This document shows positions 46,801 through 48,062 of a stretch of 48,062 bases of DNA, one piece after another. This DNA comes from Bradyrhizobium sp. (GTDB taxonomy: Bacteria; Pseudomonadota; Alphaproteobacteria; Rhizobiales; Xanthobacteraceae), in contig NZ_JAUSLT010000093.1 in assembly GCF_030646015.1 (NCBI RefSeq), forward strand, positions 1 through 48,062. Reading direction: 5' to 3'. The notes below the pieces were generated by a model. The model did not search any database. It was not told the DNA's origin and worked only from the letters and a program-made list of their open reading frames with translations. Position 1 is the first letter of the stretch, and every line of letters begins with the position of its first letter. The translations under genes were made by a program, and so were the position numbers.

Positions 46801-48062
46801 TGAGCCGATTGATCCGCGCAGGGGCGACCGCGTTGATTGTGCCGATGGCGATCGGGCTCGCGTTCCTGGCCGAAGCACCCGTCCTGGCCCAGAGCAATTC
46901 GGCGCCTGACGGCATTCGCGCCGATATGTTTCCCGTCCCCGCGAGCGATCTTCCGGCCGGGTGGTGGTGGGCGAAGGACGCCGGCGCTGTCGACGCGCCG
47001 CCACAAAAGGTTCGGGAGTCCTGGACCCCAAGCTGGCGCCAGTCATTCTACATCAGCAGGACGAAAGGTTACGTCTTCAAACCATATGGTTCGGGGCTAG
47101 GCGGCTCCTGGTGCCGGCCGGAGAAGAACGGGCCGTGCGATTTGCCCCGCCTCGATATCGATATCAACATTACCGATTTCTCGATGCACGGGGGGGCCAA
47201 ACCTTGCTTGGCGTCGGTCAAGGGCATGTTCGAGTCAGCCCCTTTGGAAAAGAGATGGCTTTCGCAAACATCATGGGTATCGCACAAAGGCGACCCGGAT
47301 CAATTCGTGCTCCAGGCATGCTTCGGCCAGTTCTATGTCACCGTGCTTGTTGTCGGACGGGGCGATGCACGATTTGGTCAACCGGAAGAAAAGGCAAATC
47401 TCGAAGTCGCGAGGTTTTATGCAGGGGTGGTCGGACGCCGGATCGGCGAAACCCAAACCATCGAACAGGGCGTTCCGGGAAGCGACTCGTCATCGCTGGA
47501 CACGCCGATCGCGACAGCCCCGCCGACCGACACGGCCGCAACGGACGGCAGCGAAACCGGCACCGGTGCAAATGAGCTTACCCCTGCCGAGATCGCGGCA
47601 GTATTGGTGATTGCCGGCGGCGCGGCGTTGCTGGGATCGCTAACGATGCTGGGAGCCACCGGTGTGCGGCGCGAGGAAGCGCTGCAGGCGATCCGCGATC
47701 TGCTGCGCGGGCGTATGCCGGAGGACCCGTTCGAGGCATGGAAGCGGAAGTACGAGGCGCTGGGCTGGAAGTACAGCGAGAAGGGTGGGGTTGCGACCTT
47801 CGATCCCGTCGACGGCGCGCGCAACGAGGGCGGCGAGATCTATTCGGCGGAGCGCGGCGGCTTTGTGCGGCCCACGGACGAGACGCCTGCCCCGCCTCCG
47901 CTGCCGCGCGACGGCGACGTCAACGCGCGCGGCGAGGTGTGGAGCGACTATTCCCACGGCTTCGTCGGCCGCAACACCTATGAGCAGGACAAGGCCAATC
48001 AGGCCTGGCTCGCCGACAAGGCGAAGTCGGACCTTACCGACATGCAGCAGCCGGACGAGGAC
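46788..48062 (+). CDS. Paralogue of the large modular protein, partial (runs off window)
   Basis: The reading frame from the ATG at 46788 is open for 425 codons to the window end, with no stop. Its start has GAGGGG five bases upstream and overlaps the previous stop; an ATG at 46800 (TGATG with that stop) is an alternative. Residues 1-34 are a signal peptide (ending VLA). A ~170-residue domain with four Cys follows (SWCRP, GPCDL, KPCLA, QACFG), unlike the first domain of the upstream gene. The acidic linker, transmembrane helix (AVLVIAGGAALLGSLTML) and block EDPFEAWKRKYEALGWKY...GGEIYSAERGGFV match the upstream gene closely. So the two share membrane and intracellular parts but differ outside, like receptors or adaptors with exchangeable heads. 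Confidence 0.8.
   Translation, partial: MDTVMSRLIRAGATALIVPMAIGLAFLAEAPVLAQSNSAPDGIRADMFPVPASDLPAGWWWAKDAGAVDAPPQKVRESWTPSWRQSFYISRTKGYVFKPYGSGLGGSWCRPEKNGPCDLPRLDIDINITDFSMHGGAKPCLASVKGMFESAPLEKRWLSQTSWVSHKGDPDQFVLQACFGQFYVTVLVVGRGDARFGQPEEKANLEVARFYAGVVGRRIGETQTIEQGVPGSDSSSLDTPIATAPPTDTAATDGSETGTGANELTPAEIAAVLVIAGGAALLGSLTMLGATGVRREEALQAIRDLLRGRMPEDPFEAWKRKYEALGWKYSEKGGVATFDPVDGARNEGGEIYSAERGGFVRPTDETPAPPPLPRDGDVNARGEVWSDYSHGFVGRNTYEQDKANQAWLADKAKSDLTDMQQPDED

Noticed and set aside
1..48062. CRISPR array, rRNA genes, complete insertion sequence or replication origin
   Set aside because: I looked for regularly spaced repeats, rRNA signatures and transposase frames with terminal repeats and saw none.

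Overview
The window is GC-rich alphaproteobacterial DNA, most like Bradyrhizobium or a close relative in the Nitrobacteraceae. The basis is the dispersed stem-loop repeats at the left edge, the small 'GCGCAAAGCGG' repeats, an ECF sigma factor paired with an NrsF-type anti-sigma, FixK/FNR-type boxes, and the protein families. Names rest on motifs and family knowledge only; no database search was possible.

Left part (1-6520): two palindromic repeat elements, a DmdC-type acyl-CoA dehydrogenase on the minus strand, an intact tRNA-Gln(TTG), and directly beside it a frameshifted phage-type integrase remnant. After that come a RidA-family gene, a broken IclR-type regulator and about 1.4 kb with no convincing gene. 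This looks like a decayed island end at a tRNA.

Centre (6521-29282): a branched-chain amino-acid-type ABC importer and a large catabolic cluster. A solute-binding protein, a divergent iron-dependent alcohol dehydrogenase/maleylacetate reductase relative and an AraC regulator come first. A 20-bp-spaced direct repeat then precedes a run of 17 same-strand genes (10063-29282) with tiny gaps or overlaps: LivH, LivM, LivG, a LivF fused to a Tm-1-like (UPF0261) domain, a PEP-hydrolase-like TIM barrel, a giant flotillin, two SRPBCC proteins, and a molybdenum hydroxylase (FAD subunit, 2Fe-2S subunit, and a large subunit split in two). The run ends with CoxD/CoxE-like maturation proteins, an amidohydrolase, a lactonase-type metallo-hydrolase and an SMP-30/isochorismatase-type fusion. 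Together they suggest uptake, hydroxylation and ring or amide/lactone hydrolysis of an unidentified, perhaps heterocyclic, compound.

Junction (29283-33758): an enoyl-CoA hydratase gene that has lost its 5' end exactly where a 350-bp near-identical copy of the inside of the PEP-hydrolase gene begins. A TetR/thioesterase operon with a perfect palindrome upstream and a divergent flavin monooxygenase follow.

Right part (33759-39193): a sigma/anti-sigma pair (ECF16/SigF-NrsF type) facing a periplasmic thioredoxin-CcdA-DoxX operon, then a bufferin-type RiPP cassette: a Cys-rich precursor, a DUF692/MNIO modification enzyme and its DUF2063 partner. Both plus-strand units carry the same promoter, GTAACT-N16-CGAA, matching the Caulobacter SigF consensus closely. 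This is the most coherent regulatory system in the window: probably a metal-stress metallophore regulon with a dedicated periplasmic thiol relay.

Right edge (39227-48062): an SDR dehydrogenase, two secreted unknowns divergent around tandem FixK/FNR-type boxes, and a tight operon of unknown function. That operon has a membrane protein, a zinc-ribbon/TM protein with a duplicated lipoprotein-like domain, a 945-residue signal-TM-coil protein, and a paralogue of it that runs off the window.
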